Below are positions 35,363 through 43,920 of a stretch of 64,000 nt of DNA, piece by piece. The position numbers and the translations under genes were made by a program. The notes below the pieces were generated by a model that saw only the letters and a list, made by a program, of their open reading frames with translations, was not told the DNA's origin and did not search any database. Source of the DNA: Caldalkalibacillus mannanilyticus JCM 10596 (lineage in GTDB: Bacteria; Bacillota; Bacilli; Caldalkalibacillales; JCM-10596); contig NZ_BAMO01000029.1 in NCBI RefSeq assembly GCF_000615945.1, forward strand, positions 1 through 64,000, in the 5' to 3' direction. Numbering within the stretch: the stretch's first letter is position 1; every line of letters starts with the position of its first letter.

Positions 35363-36658
35363 ATGAGTAAAATTCAAGATTGGAATCCTGAGGATTCTCA
35401 TTTTTGGGAAACTAAAGGAAAGAAAATAGCGCGAAAAAATTTATTTATCTCTGTTTTTGCACTTATTTTAGCTTTTATCGTCTGGCAAATTTGGTCAGTC
35501 GTAGCGGTTAGGCTGAATGATGTAGGTTTTAACTTAACCAAAAATGAGCTCTTTACGTTGGCTGCCTTACCAGGCTTAGTAGGAGCTACCTTCCGCTTGG
35601 TATACACCTTTATGCCTGGATTAGTAGGGGGAAAAAGATGGACAGTCATTAGTACTAGTGTCTTGCTTATCCCTGCCATTGGAATTGGTTTTGCCGTTCA
35701 AAATCCGGAAACCCCTTACTCTGTCCTTGTGCTTTTAGCTGCCCTATGTGGACTTGGAGGAGGATGCTTGTCTTCATCAACAGCAACACTTAATCCCTTT
35801 TTCCCTAAGAAAGAAAAAGGAACAGCCAATGGAATTAATGTTGGTATTGGAAATCTCGGGGTCAGTGTAGTTCAGTTTGTCACGCCAATCGTTATCGGAG
35901 TTGGATTTATTGGGATAATGACAGGAGGAGCTCAAGTTCTTCCAGACGGTACTGAAATTTTCTTGCAAAATGCTGCTTTTGTCTGGGTTATTCCTATCAT
36001 CTTAGCTGTTTTACTAACCATATTCAAAATGGATACTTTACCTAATACCAAGCAAAGCGTAAGGGAACAGCTTTCGATTCTGAAATATAAGCACACTTGG
36101 ATTATGACATGGCTGTATGTTATGTGCTTCGGCTCATTTATTGGCTACAGCGCCGCTTTTCCACTTTTGATTCGCTCTGAGTTTCCAGAGGTGGATGCAG
36201 TGAAATTTGCCTTCTTAGGGCCTCTTGTTGGAGCTTCCATTCGTCCTTTTGGAGGATGGTTATCGGATAAGGTAAACAGTGGGTCAAAGGTAACATTCTG
36301 GGTCATTGTGAGCATGATTATAGCTACTTCTGGTGTTGTTTATTTCTTAAATACTCACTATTTCTTAGGCTTTCTGATTCTGTTCTTACTCCTTTTTGCT
36401 GGAGCTGGAATTGCGAATGGGGCAACCTTCCGCATGATTCCTTTTATCTTTGAAGCAAAGCTAGCCGCTCCCGTATTAGGATTTACAGCTGCCATTGCAG
36501 CCTATGGCGCCTTTTTCATCCCGAAGCTTTTTGGCTGGTCTATCGAAACAACGGGGACAGCTAACCTTGCCCTCTATATCTTTATTACCTACTATGTGAT
36601 TAGTTTATTTGTTTGCTGGTATTGGTACTCCAGAAAAAATTCTGGTATCAAATGCTAA
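35363..36658 (+). CDS. narK: NarK-type nitrate/nitrite MFS transporter
   Basis: 431 residues with twelve membrane helices. The nitrate-porter features are present: RLVYTFMPGLVGGKRWTV near the first substrate Arg, the Gly-rich GLGGGCLSSSTATLNPFFP and ANGINVGIGNLGVSVVQF. The short N-terminal WNPEDSHFWE is typical of Bacillus/Staphylococcus NarK. It moves nitrate in and/or nitrite out during nitrate respiration. AGGAGG precedes ATG 35363, and an FNR-type box controls it. No nitrate reductase genes are in the window. Confidence 0.92.
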   Translation: MSKIQDWNPEDSHFWETKGKKIARKNLFISVFALILAFIVWQIWSVVAVRLNDVGFNLTKNELFTLAALPGLVGATFRLVYTFMPGLVGGKRWTVISTSVLLIPAIGIGFAVQNPETPYSVLVLLAALCGLGGGCLSSSTATLNPFFPKKEKGTANGINVGIGNLGVSVVQFVTPIVIGVGFIGIMTGGAQVLPDGTEIFLQNAAFVWVIPIILAVLLTIFKMDTLPNTKQSVREQLSILKYKHTWIMTWLYVMCFGSFIGYSAAFPLLIRSEFPEVDAVKFAFLGPLVGASIRPFGGWLSDKVNSGSKVTFWVIVSMIIATSGVVYFLNTHYFLGFLILFLLLFAGAGIANGATFRMIPFIFEAKLAAPVLGFTAAIAAYGAFFIPKLFGWSIETTGTANLALYIFITYYVISLFVCWYWYSRKNSGIKC

Positions 36659-37023
36659 CTGATCTGTTCTAAGATCTGGTTGTACACACTCAATATATGA
36701 ACAGGATCAGGATCTTCTCCCTTAATTTTTGGAACAGCAAAATCCGTTAAAACGAAATGATGCTTAGGTGAAACATCATGTCTAGCTAAACAACTTTTGG
36801 TACAAGACAAGGGACACCCATCTATAGCTATAATTTCTCGATTTGATTTTGCTGTTCTGACTAAGGGTTTGACATCTCCACCAACCCCCGCTATACAGGA
36901 CATCTCAGCTATTTTTTCCCGATCCATTTTGATCGCTATACTATTTGCTGTTTGTGCCGCGGAAGAACATCCGGAACAGGAATAAACAAGCGGTAAATCA
37001 TTTTTGCTCAGCTTTGCACTCAT
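36655..37023 (-). CDS. DGC-domain putative zinc-binding protein
   Basis: 122 residues with the cysteine pattern of the DGC family: YSCSGCSSAAQTAN at the N-terminus, EMSCIAGVGGDV, and AIDGCPLSCTKSCL. About seven cysteines probably hold zinc or an Fe-S cluster. Function is unknown; members often lie beside anaerobic respiration or metal genes. Its stop codon overlaps that of narK on the opposite strand, with no room for a terminator. Confidence 0.82.
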   Translation of the reverse strand: MSAKLSKNDLPLVYSCSGCSSAAQTANSIAIKMDREKIAEMSCIAGVGGDVKPLVRTAKSNREIIAIDGCPLSCTKSCLARHDVSPKHHFVLTDFAVPKIKGEDPDPVHILSVYNQILEQIS

Positions 37024-37133
37024 TCTTATCTCTCCTCTATATCACAGTATTGTTACTGATCTTACACACTCCCTACGTTTTTGTCTGTTATTTAAGGCAC
37101 ACTTTCTTATCTTTTATAAAAAAGCCAAAGAAC

Positions 37134-37169
37134 CAAAAAAAAAGAAGCTGACTATTGAACGTCAACTTC
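37134..37169 (-). terminator. terminator of the ABC exporter operon
   Basis: On the minus strand GAAGTTGAC (37169-37161) pairs with GTCAGCTTC (37152-37144) and is followed by nine T. It is very similar to the terminator at 18740-18771. Confidence 0.8.
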
Positions 37170-37222
37170 ATATCTTGTTACTATTATCAGTATTTATATA
37201 ATAGAATAATGAATACATGGGA

Positions 37223-37990
37223 TTAAGACCCACTATGAATCTCCGCTTTGGAATAATAAACGGCATTAAAGATAAAAAATAAGATAAACACGAGCGTATG
37301 GGGATATAAAGCATGAAGATATACACCCGAAGCCACATTTTTATTCCCCATTAATTCTGACATATGGACAACCATAGCACCAAATGGAAGATAGCTGCCT
37401 AATAAAATACGAGTTGAGTTCTCATCCTCAACCCCACTAAAAACCATCATGCTAATCAGTAAGGCTACGACCCCAAGTACAATAGGCGGAACATAGCTCT
37501 TACCAACCATACCTGCCGTCATGATCATCGGAATCAACAAGGCTTGTAAAACGAACATCCAGACATAGATACCAGCATATTTCCACAGAATCTCTGTAGA
37601 TAAAGGCTCTTCTCCAATCATCATTCCGGAGAGAATAACCACAAAAAAATTCACCAAAAACATGATCAAGATGATTAGTAGGATGACCATGAATTTACCC
37701 ATCATCAATAGTGAACGATGGTAGGGATAAGCAAATAGCTGATTTGCTGTCCTCTCTATGAATTCACGTGCAACGATATAACCTCCAATTAAAGCAAACA
37801 TCACCGATCCTGTTAAAAGAGTGTAGAAGATCAGATTGTTTTGGAGAAAATTCTCCCAATCCAGATGCTCTATTTCAACAAGGCAGTTTAATAGTGCTGG
37901 CGTTATAGCACCAATGATTACTAACCATAGGAGGTTCGTTCGCTTTAATTTAAGGAGCTCTGTCCACAGGATGTTAAGCATCTCGATCAC
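37223..37990 (-). CDS. ABC-2-type exporter permease
   Basis: 255 residues with about six membrane segments; the start NILWTELLKLKRTNLLWLVIIG and VAREFIERTANQLFAYPYHR are typical of the permeases of BcrAB- and LanFE-like exporters. It overlaps the ATPase gene by 17 bp. With the upstream two-component system it probably protects against a cell-wall-active peptide or lantibiotic; the substrate cannot be read from sequence. Confidence 0.86.
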   Translation of the reverse strand: MIEMLNILWTELLKLKRTNLLWLVIIGAITPALLNCLVEIEHLDWENFLQNNLIFYTLLTGSVMFALIGGYIVAREFIERTANQLFAYPYHRSLLMMGKFMVILLIILIMFLVNFFVVILSGMMIGEEPLSTEILWKYAGIYVWMFVLQALLIPMIMTAGMVGKSYVPPIVLGVVALLISMMVFSGVEDENSTRILLGSYLPFGAMVVHMSELMGNKNVASGVYLHALYPHTLVFILFFIFNAVYYSKAEIHSGS

Positions 37991-38897
37991 CCCCAGTCAT
38001 GCTTAGGAAATAATCTTCTAAGGTTTCCCGTTGCATGGTGATTTCCAGTACATCAATATCTTGCTGGACAAGGAGGCGATTCATGAGTGCTGATTTCGTC
38101 AACTGTTCAAACACTCTAATAACACCTGGCTCTGGTACAGCGTAATCGTGAATGCCCAGCTTCTGTTCCAATAGCATCACTGCCTTGCGATCATCACTAA
38201 CCTTGAACTCGATGCACTGTTTATTTTTTAATTGCAATGCTTCCTGATCAATTTCTTCTATTAGTTTTCCCTTATGAATAATTCCTATCTTGGTAGAAAT
38301 CTGTTGAATCTCGCTTAAGATATGACTTGATACTAGAACAGCAATCCCTTGATACAAGGCAAGCTCTGTAATCAAATGACGCACTTCTTTAATCCCAATC
38401 GGATCTAAGGCATTGGTCGGTTCATCTAATATTAACAATTCTGGACGAGGGAGTAGCGCTCGTGCTATGCCTAAGCGTTGTTTCATCCCAAGGGAAAAAT
38501 TCTTTACCTTTTCATTTCTAGCACCAAGCAACCTCACTCGATCAAGTGATTCCTCTAGACACTCCTTATTGCCCATTCCCATCATCCTACGATGAATCTC
38601 TAAATTCTCGACTGCCGTTAAATTGGGATAAAAGCCTGGCATTTCAATAATGGAGCCTATCCTTTCAAAAACAGCTCGCTTTCCCTCAGTTATCTCTTGC
38701 CCAAAAAGCTCGATTTGACCTGAAGTCGGACGAATCAAGCCCATGATCATACGCAAGCTTGTTGTTTTACCCGATCCATTTTGCCCTAGAAAACCATAGA
38801 TCTCTCCTCTTTTTACGGAGAAGCTAACATGATCAACAACAGTACGCTTTTTATATTGTTTAGTAAGGCTTGTTGTTTTCAAAACCTCTTCCACCAT
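37974..38897 (-). CDS. ABC exporter ATP-binding protein (BcrA-like)
   Basis: About 307 residues. Walker A GFLGQNGSGKTTS, Q-loop region, signature NFSLGMKQRLGIARALL, Walker B LLILDEPTNALDP and the H-loop VSSHILSEI are all intact. A C-terminal extension of about 90 residues is typical of the BcrA/drug-export subgroup. Start 38897 is favoured because GAGGGG lies upstream at good distance; ATG 38903 is also possible. It powers the downstream permease. Confidence 0.9.
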   Translation of the reverse strand: MVEEVLKTTSLTKQYKKRTVVDHVSFSVKRGEIYGFLGQNGSGKTTSLRMIMGLIRPTSGQIELFGQEITEGKRAVFERIGSIIEMPGFYPNLTAVENLEIHRRMMGMGNKECLEESLDRVRLLGARNEKVKNFSLGMKQRLGIARALLPRPELLILDEPTNALDPIGIKEVRHLITELALYQGIAVLVSSHILSEIQQISTKIGIIHKGKLIEEIDQEALQLKNKQCIEFKVSDDRKAVMLLEQKLGIHDYAVPEPGVIRVFEQLTKSALMNRLLVQQDIDVLEITMQRETLEDYFLSMTGGDRDA

Positions 38898-39037
38898 TAC
38901 CAACCCCTCTTTCGTTTTATTTAAAGGCTGGTTTTCATTATATAAAGAGAGCCTTACTTTCCAATGAATTATTTCTTACTTTTTTCTTACATCCGTTTTC
39001 TTTCATAATCCATATGAAAATCTATGGCTCTGTCTGC

Positions 39038-39970
39038 TTATAAAGCTTTCTGCAAGCGCACGGAAAAACAAGTCTTTTCATTCGGAATACTGTTCACTTC
39101 AACACTGCCTTTTTGTTTTTCTGCTAAAGACTTCACAATCGCAAGACCTAAACCATTCCCTTCTGTACTTCCGCTCTTACTCCGTGTATCCCCTCGATAA
39201 AGACGTTCAAACACATAGGGTAAATCCTTATTAGGAATTCCCCGTCCACAATCCCACACATCAATTCGAACCCACTTGTCCTCTTCCCAAACACTAACAC
39301 CAAATGTTCTTCCATCTGTGCCATATTTCAAAATATTAGAAAACAAATTATTAAACATTCGCTCAATGGCTTGGGCATTTCCCCACACATAGACAGGAGG
39401 GGAAGGGAATTGAAAACAGGGTGTCATATGTACAGCTTGAAACTGCTGATAAAAAGTGACAATCACCTCTTGGATTTTTTCACTAATATTGATTCTAGAA
39501 AGATCAAACGGAACATCGGAAGTTTCAAGCTTCGATAGTTCAAAAAACTCTCGAATAAATAGATCCAAGCTATTTCCCTTTGAAGCGACGATTTGAAGAT
39601 AACGTTGCCTTTCCTTTTCCCCAACCGTTTGATCCTGCTGGATCAATTCAATATAACCGAGCATGGATGTTAGAGGAGTACGCAAATCATGTGAGATATG
39701 GGCAATCATATTCTTATGTTCTCGTTCTAACAACTTTAATTTCTCATGGTTTCGATTAAAATCATCCAATAGACGATTCAAGCTTCCTCCAAGCTCACTT
39801 ATTGGCAGATACATCTCTGGAAAACGAATGCGCTGATTCCTATTTTCCGCTCGAATCTCTTCAATTCTTTTGACAGCTTCTCTTAGCTGGCGTTTGATAT
39901 TCCATAACCTCCAGACCAGATAAAAGAGAATTAGCATTGGCAGCAGCAAGATCAAAAAAGCCCCCGTCAT
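39038..39970 (-). CDS. sensor histidine kinase of the ABC exporter locus
   Basis: 310 residues with a single N-terminal membrane helix (FLILLLPMLILFYLVWRLW) and almost no extracellular domain. HisKA with AHISHDLRTPLTSMLGYI and an HATPase with NLFSNILKYG, DCGRGIP and TEGNGLGLAIV follow. Such small-sensor kinases often depend on the neighbouring ABC exporter for signal input. It overlaps the response-regulator gene by 4 bp. Confidence 0.9.
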   Translation of the reverse strand: MTGAFLILLLPMLILFYLVWRLWNIKRQLREAVKRIEEIRAENRNQRIRFPEMYLPISELGGSLNRLLDDFNRNHEKLKLLEREHKNMIAHISHDLRTPLTSMLGYIELIQQDQTVGEKERQRYLQIVASKGNSLDLFIREFFELSKLETSDVPFDLSRINISEKIQEVIVTFYQQFQAVHMTPCFQFPSPPVYVWGNAQAIERMFNNLFSNILKYGTDGRTFGVSVWEEDKWVRIDVWDCGRGIPNKDLPYVFERLYRGDTRSKSGSTEGNGLGLAIVKSLAEKQKGSVEVNSIPNEKTCFSVRLQKAL

Positions 39971-40671
39971 TCGTTCACAGCCTCACCAAGCTTATACCCA
40001 ATCCCCCATACGGTCTGGATATATCTAGGATGGGATGGATCAGCTTCTATTTTTTTACGCAAACGACGAATATGGACCATAACCGTATTTTCATCTGTTA
40101 GACAATCTTCTTTCCACACCGCTTGATATATTTGTGATTTCGTAAAAACACGGGATGGGTAAGTCATAAAGAGCGTCAGTATGTCAAACTCTTTAGCTGT
40201 TAGTTCTACTTTAGAAGGACCGACAAAGACCTCGTATGTCTGCTTATTCAATGTGAGGTCGCCTCTCTTAATCATAGAAGATGTAAGGGAAATACTGTTA
40301 TTAAATTGTAGATATCTTCTTAGCATTGCCCTTACTCTAGCAGTCAATTCTCCAAGTCCAAAAGGTTTAGTCACATAGTCGTCTGCCCCAAGACCAAGCC
40401 CTAGCATTTTGTCCATTTCTTCACCCTTTGCAGACAATATCAAGACAGGGATGCTGGATATTTCACGAATTCTACGCAATACCTCGTATCCATCCATTTT
40501 GGGCATCATAAGATCTAAAATGACAAGCTCAACTGAGTTTTTTACTAGCTGCTCAAGTGCCTCTGCCCCATTGGAGGAAGAGAGCGTACGATACCCTTCT
40601 TTGTTCAAGCATGTCACAATAAGCTCTTGAATCTCCAGATCATCTTCTATAATTAGTATATTGGCAGCCAT
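39967..40671 (-). CDS. OmpR-family response regulator of the ABC exporter locus
   Basis: 234 residues. Receiver domain with IIEDDLEI, phospho-Asp in LVILDLMMPKMDG (about 54), Lys in DDYVTKPFGLGE. Winged-helix output with KVELTAKEFDILTLFM and HIRRLRKKIEADPSHPRYI. First of four genes (regulator, kinase, ATPase, permease) on the minus strand, with a gap of about 135 bp before the ATPase where its target promoter probably lies. Confidence 0.92.
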   Translation of the reverse strand: MAANILIIEDDLEIQELIVTCLNKEGYRTLSSSNGAEALEQLVKNSVELVILDLMMPKMDGYEVLRRIREISSIPVLILSAKGEEMDKMLGLGLGADDYVTKPFGLGELTARVRAMLRRYLQFNNSISLTSSMIKRGDLTLNKQTYEVFVGPSKVELTAKEFDILTLFMTYPSRVFTKSQIYQAVWKEDCLTDENTVMVHIRRLRKKIEADPSHPRYIQTVWGIGYKLGEAVNE

Positions 40672-40791
40672 CCTTCTTCTCCTTCACACTTTCCTCTGCA
40701 AAGCAAAGCTCTTAATATCCCTCATTATACAATCAAAAACGGCATTTCTGCGTTATAATCACACCTAATTTTTAGTTCAAGTTCATGATAT

Positions 40792-42105
40792 TTAGCTCCA
40801 CCTATTGCTTTTTCTTTTTTCTATATTCCCAATGGTTTCTTCATTTGCAATTTGATAAAGCCTGCTCTTCGGCTCATAGAGCGTTTGAGAAGCCCATAGT
40901 CCATGATGTCCTGAAAAGAGATAAGCAACGACACAAGCAATAAAAAAATACTCTACTCCCTTCCCATCAAACATTTCTAAGGCTAACAAAAAGGCGGCTA
41001 TAGGGGTATTCGATCCAGCACAAAAAGCGGCAACCATCCCCAGAGCAGCGAGAAAAGAGAGAGGTAAGTCCATAAAAGAGTACAAAGCATTCCCTAATGT
41101 GGCTCCCATGAAAAACAAAGGGATGGCTTCTCCTCCAACAAAGCCACTTCCTAGAGTGACAGCAGTAAAGACTAGCTTCGCCAGAAAGGCATAGGGAGGT
41201 ACTTCTTCTTTAAATGATTGCTCCAGCATATCTAAGCCTCGACCATTGTAATCCTTCGTACCAACTAATAACGTGAGAGCAATAATGATCACTCCGCCAA
41301 CGAAGGCTCTCTTCATATGATTTTTATGAAAATATTTTTCAGAAAGCGTTTGGATTCCATGCCTTACCTGACAGTAGGAAATACTTAGCAAGCTAAACAA
41401 GACAGCTAATAGAAGCACTTTGGTAAATGTCAGGATAGATAACTGCGGGACTGTTTCTATCAGAAATTTTTCATGTCCGACTCCCCAGAAAGCTTCCGTT
41501 GTATAGTGACCTGCAAAGCTAGCAACAAGACAAGGCACGATCGCTTCAAATTTTACTTTTCCTTGTGCTGTCATTTCCATGCCAAAAACAGCACCCGTGA
41601 TAGGAGTTCCAAATGCTGCTCCAAAACCAGCACTTATGCCGCTCATGAGGATAATCCTTGTATCCAATAGGTGCACCTTAAAAAAACGATTGACCGCTTC
41701 AGCCACACTCCCGCCCATTTGAATCGCGGCTCCTTCTCTTCCTGTTGAACCTCCGAACAAAACCGTGATAAAGGTTCCAAGATACACAATGGGTCCCATT
41801 CTCCGCAGAATTTTTTTCTTGCCATGAACCCCGTCTATTACTAAATTGTTTAATTCCGCAGCATCACTTAATGTGTTGTTATAAAACGCTCTACCATAAT
41901 GCATATAGAGGTATCCGATGACAATTCCTCCAAGAGGGAGAAGGAAGATCAGCCAGTCATTTTTTTCTCGTGTTTCTCCTAATAAATCGTTCGTTTCTAA
42001 GAGAAGAGCTGTTGTCGACCCTACAACAAAACCGATGATACTTCCATACAATACCCATTGACCAAGCACCTTAAAAAAATGTGTATATCTTGTCTTAATA
42101 TCCAT
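40792..42105 (-). CDS. CLC-superfamily channel/antiporter, CLC-F-like (putative fluoride/proton antiporter)
   Basis: 437 residues with the CLC fold. The gating Glu motif is FGGSTGREGAAIQMGG and the later anion-site motif is GSGFVGGEAIPLFFMGATLGNAL. The usual GSGIP anion motif is absent; in its place is AELNNLVIDG, resembling the GNNLI variant of fluoride-specific CLC-F proteins. TTEAFWGVGHEKF also matches that subgroup. CLC-F proteins expel fluoride in exchange for protons. No fluoride riboswitch was recognised upstream, so the substrate is inference. The gene starts 12 bp after the DUF421 gene. Confidence 0.83.
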   Translation of the reverse strand: MDIKTRYTHFFKVLGQWVLYGSIIGFVVGSTTALLLETNDLLGETREKNDWLIFLLPLGGIVIGYLYMHYGRAFYNNTLSDAAELNNLVIDGVHGKKKILRRMGPIVYLGTFITVLFGGSTGREGAAIQMGGSVAEAVNRFFKVHLLDTRIILMSGISAGFGAAFGTPITGAVFGMEMTAQGKVKFEAIVPCLVASFAGHYTTEAFWGVGHEKFLIETVPQLSILTFTKVLLLAVLFSLLSISYCQVRHGIQTLSEKYFHKNHMKRAFVGGVIIIALTLLVGTKDYNGRGLDMLEQSFKEEVPPYAFLAKLVFTAVTLGSGFVGGEAIPLFFMGATLGNALYSFMDLPLSFLAALGMVAAFCAGSNTPIAAFLLALEMFDGKGVEYFFIACVVAYLFSGHHGLWASQTLYEPKSRLYQIANEETIGNIEKRKSNRWS

Positions 42106-42117
42106 CGGTTCTTTGCC

Positions 42118-42729
42118 TCATTTCAGGTTTTCTGGAGGTTCTACTACATGCTTTTGGTTTTTCACTTCTGTAAAAAAGTTATCTGCTTCGTTTGGTTGAG
42201 GAACAGGGACTTGGACCATCTGATTACTTGCTTGAAGAAAAGAGAGGAGCATGTGAATATCTTCTTTTGTGGCATATTGCTTTTCAGGCTTAAGCATATA
42301 GCCCAATTGACCGTTAGGCTCGATCGTAGCCCACTGTACATCACTGATTTTTTGAATGCCCTTCTGCCTCATTCGCACCTCCAGCATATCTACAGTTAAG
42401 CGTAATCTTCTTAAGTTCTTCTTATTTAGCTGACCATTCTCGATCACGAGTAGTGCTTTTCCATAAAAAAAGGATTCTAGAGCATCAAATTTTAAAGCAA
42501 TGTATTCGATCAGGATAAGGGTAAGTACCATTAATAAGGTGATGATCAGTGTAATCCAAATATTTCGATCGCCAACTGGCTGAATAATTAATGAACCCAC
42601 AGCAATCATCATCACTGTCTGTGCTACCGTCAGCTGAGAGATCGATTTTCTACCAGCTAACCGCAATATTAGAACTCCACCAAGAACAATCACAATCGCC
42701 TTCCATATAAAATGAAAATCCAACTCCAA
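42118..42729 (-). CDS. DUF421 (YetF/YdfR-like) membrane protein
   Basis: 203 residues. Three N-terminal membrane helices including LRLAGRKSISQLTVAQTVMMIAVGSLI, the DUF421 hallmark, then a cytosolic domain (LLVIENGQLNKKNLRRLRLT and MRQKGIQKISDVQWATIEPNGQLG). The molecular function is unknown, though related YetF-like proteins have been tied to spore germination and envelope functions. It is in an apparent operon with the CLC-F-like gene downstream. Confidence 0.87.
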   Translation of the reverse strand: MELDFHFIWKAIVIVLGGVLILRLAGRKSISQLTVAQTVMMIAVGSLIIQPVGDRNIWITLIITLLMVLTLILIEYIALKFDALESFFYGKALLVIENGQLNKKNLRRLRLTVDMLEVRMRQKGIQKISDVQWATIEPNGQLGYMLKPEKQYATKEDIHMLLSFLQASNQMVQVPVPQPNEADNFFTEVKNQKHVVEPPENLK

Positions 42730-42810
42730 ATCAAGACCTCCTTATCCAAATTCCTTCTCTTAGCATTGTTAATAAATCTCAAAATATGCATCAAAAACCT
42801 CATAATAAAG

Positions 42811-42843
42811 AGATCCCTAGACTTATTCAGCCTGGGGATCTCT
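42811..42843. terminator. terminator downstream of the MDR oxidoreductase gene
   Basis: A long stem, AGAGATCCCTAG (about 42811-42822) with CTGGGGATCTCT (about 42832-42843), has T-rich sequence on both sides. It can terminate the minus-strand gene at 42861-43778. Confidence 0.7.
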
Positions 42844-42860
42844 CTCTATTTGACTATTTC

Positions 42861-43778
42861 TTACTCTTGTTCTACTTGAATCACGACATTGCCCTTCTTG
42901 TGTCCCTTTTCAACATAACTGTGCGCCTCCGCCATTTGCTCCAATGGGTAAAGGCGATCTATAACCGCTCTGATCTCCCCCTTTTCAGCAAGCTCTCTGA
43001 GGAGAATTAAATCTTCCGTACGTTCCTCAGCGACCCCCTGTCCATCAACGGTAACATACCTTCCATTTGGAGATAGAGCTTTTTTGCCCAGTGACTTAGA
43101 AATCTTTCCTACAGCATCGAAAATCAGATCATAACGCTCCCCGCTTTTGGTAAAATCCTCCTTCGTGTAATCTATCACTTTATCAGCTCCTAGAGATTTC
43201 ACCAAATCTATATTTGTACTGCTACATACCCCGGTTACTTCTGCTCCAAAATACTTAGCAAGCTGTACCGCCGATGTCCCAACTGCTCCAGAAGCTCCAT
43301 AAATAAGAACCTTCTGTCCCTGTGCAATCTTTCCTTTTCGAAAAAAGTGCAAGGTTGTCGTTCCACCAAATGGAAGAGCAGTCGCTTCTTCATATGTCAT
43401 ATTGGCTGGCTTTAGCTCTACAACTCCGTTCTCAGGAAGGCATGTATACTGGGCATAAGCCCCAAACCGAAATCCTGTTAAGCCAAAAACCTGATCACCT
43501 TTCTTAAATCGTTGTACTTTACTACCTACAGCTTCAACTTCCCCAGCCAACTCTACACCCAGTATCGGTTTTCTGGGTTTCCTAATCCCTAAGACAATTC
43601 GCATAGGAATCCAGTACAAGGGAGGGCTATTGAAGCTTCTAACTCGACAGTCACCTGATGTTACGGTTGTTGCATGAATTTTGACCAAGATCTCATTGTC
43701 CTTGGGAGAAGGTTTTTCTACCTCCCTGAGTTGGAGTACATCTGAGGTTCCGTATTTTGTGCAGACAATCGCTTTCAT
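42861..43778 (-). CDS. zinc-independent MDR-family NAD(P)H oxidoreductase (quinone reductase-like)
   Basis: 305 residues. GroES-like N-terminal domain ([30 protein letters not shown]) without the catalytic or structural zinc cysteines, and a nucleotide-binding domain with [21 protein letters not shown]. This matches quinone oxidoreductase-type MDR enzymes acting on quinones or enones with NADPH. It is apparently a single gene with its own terminator. Confidence 0.88.
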   Translation of the reverse strand: MKAIVCTKYGTSDVLQLREVEKPSPKDNEILVKIHATTVTSGDCRVRSFNSPPLYWIPMRIVLGIRKPRKPILGVELAGEVEAVGSKVQRFKKGDQVFGLTGFRFGAYAQYTCLPENGVVELKPANMTYEEATALPFGGTTTLHFFRKGKIAQGQKVLIYGASGAVGTSAVQLAKYFGAEVTGVCSSTNIDLVKSLGADKVIDYTKEDFTKSGERYDLIFDAVGKISKSLGKKALSPNGRYVTVDGQGVAEERTEDLILLRELAEKGEIRAVIDRLYPLEQMAEAHSYVEKGHKKGNVVIQVEQE

Positions 43779-43920
43779 GAGTATCCTCCTCGACTTCTAT
43801 TCTACTCAAAGCATAGCTGTACCAGAGTAGCATGTATAGATACTTAAGTATTGTTTTTCCTAAATAGGTTTACAGGATTCTCACAGGGGTAGACGGTAAC
43901 GAAAGATGAGATGGGGGGAA

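Noticed and set aside
40792-42860. Fluoride riboswitch upstream of the CLC-F-like/DUF421 operon
   Set aside because: No conserved fluoride-aptamer pattern could be found by eye in 42730-42860; only a terminator hairpin is visible there.
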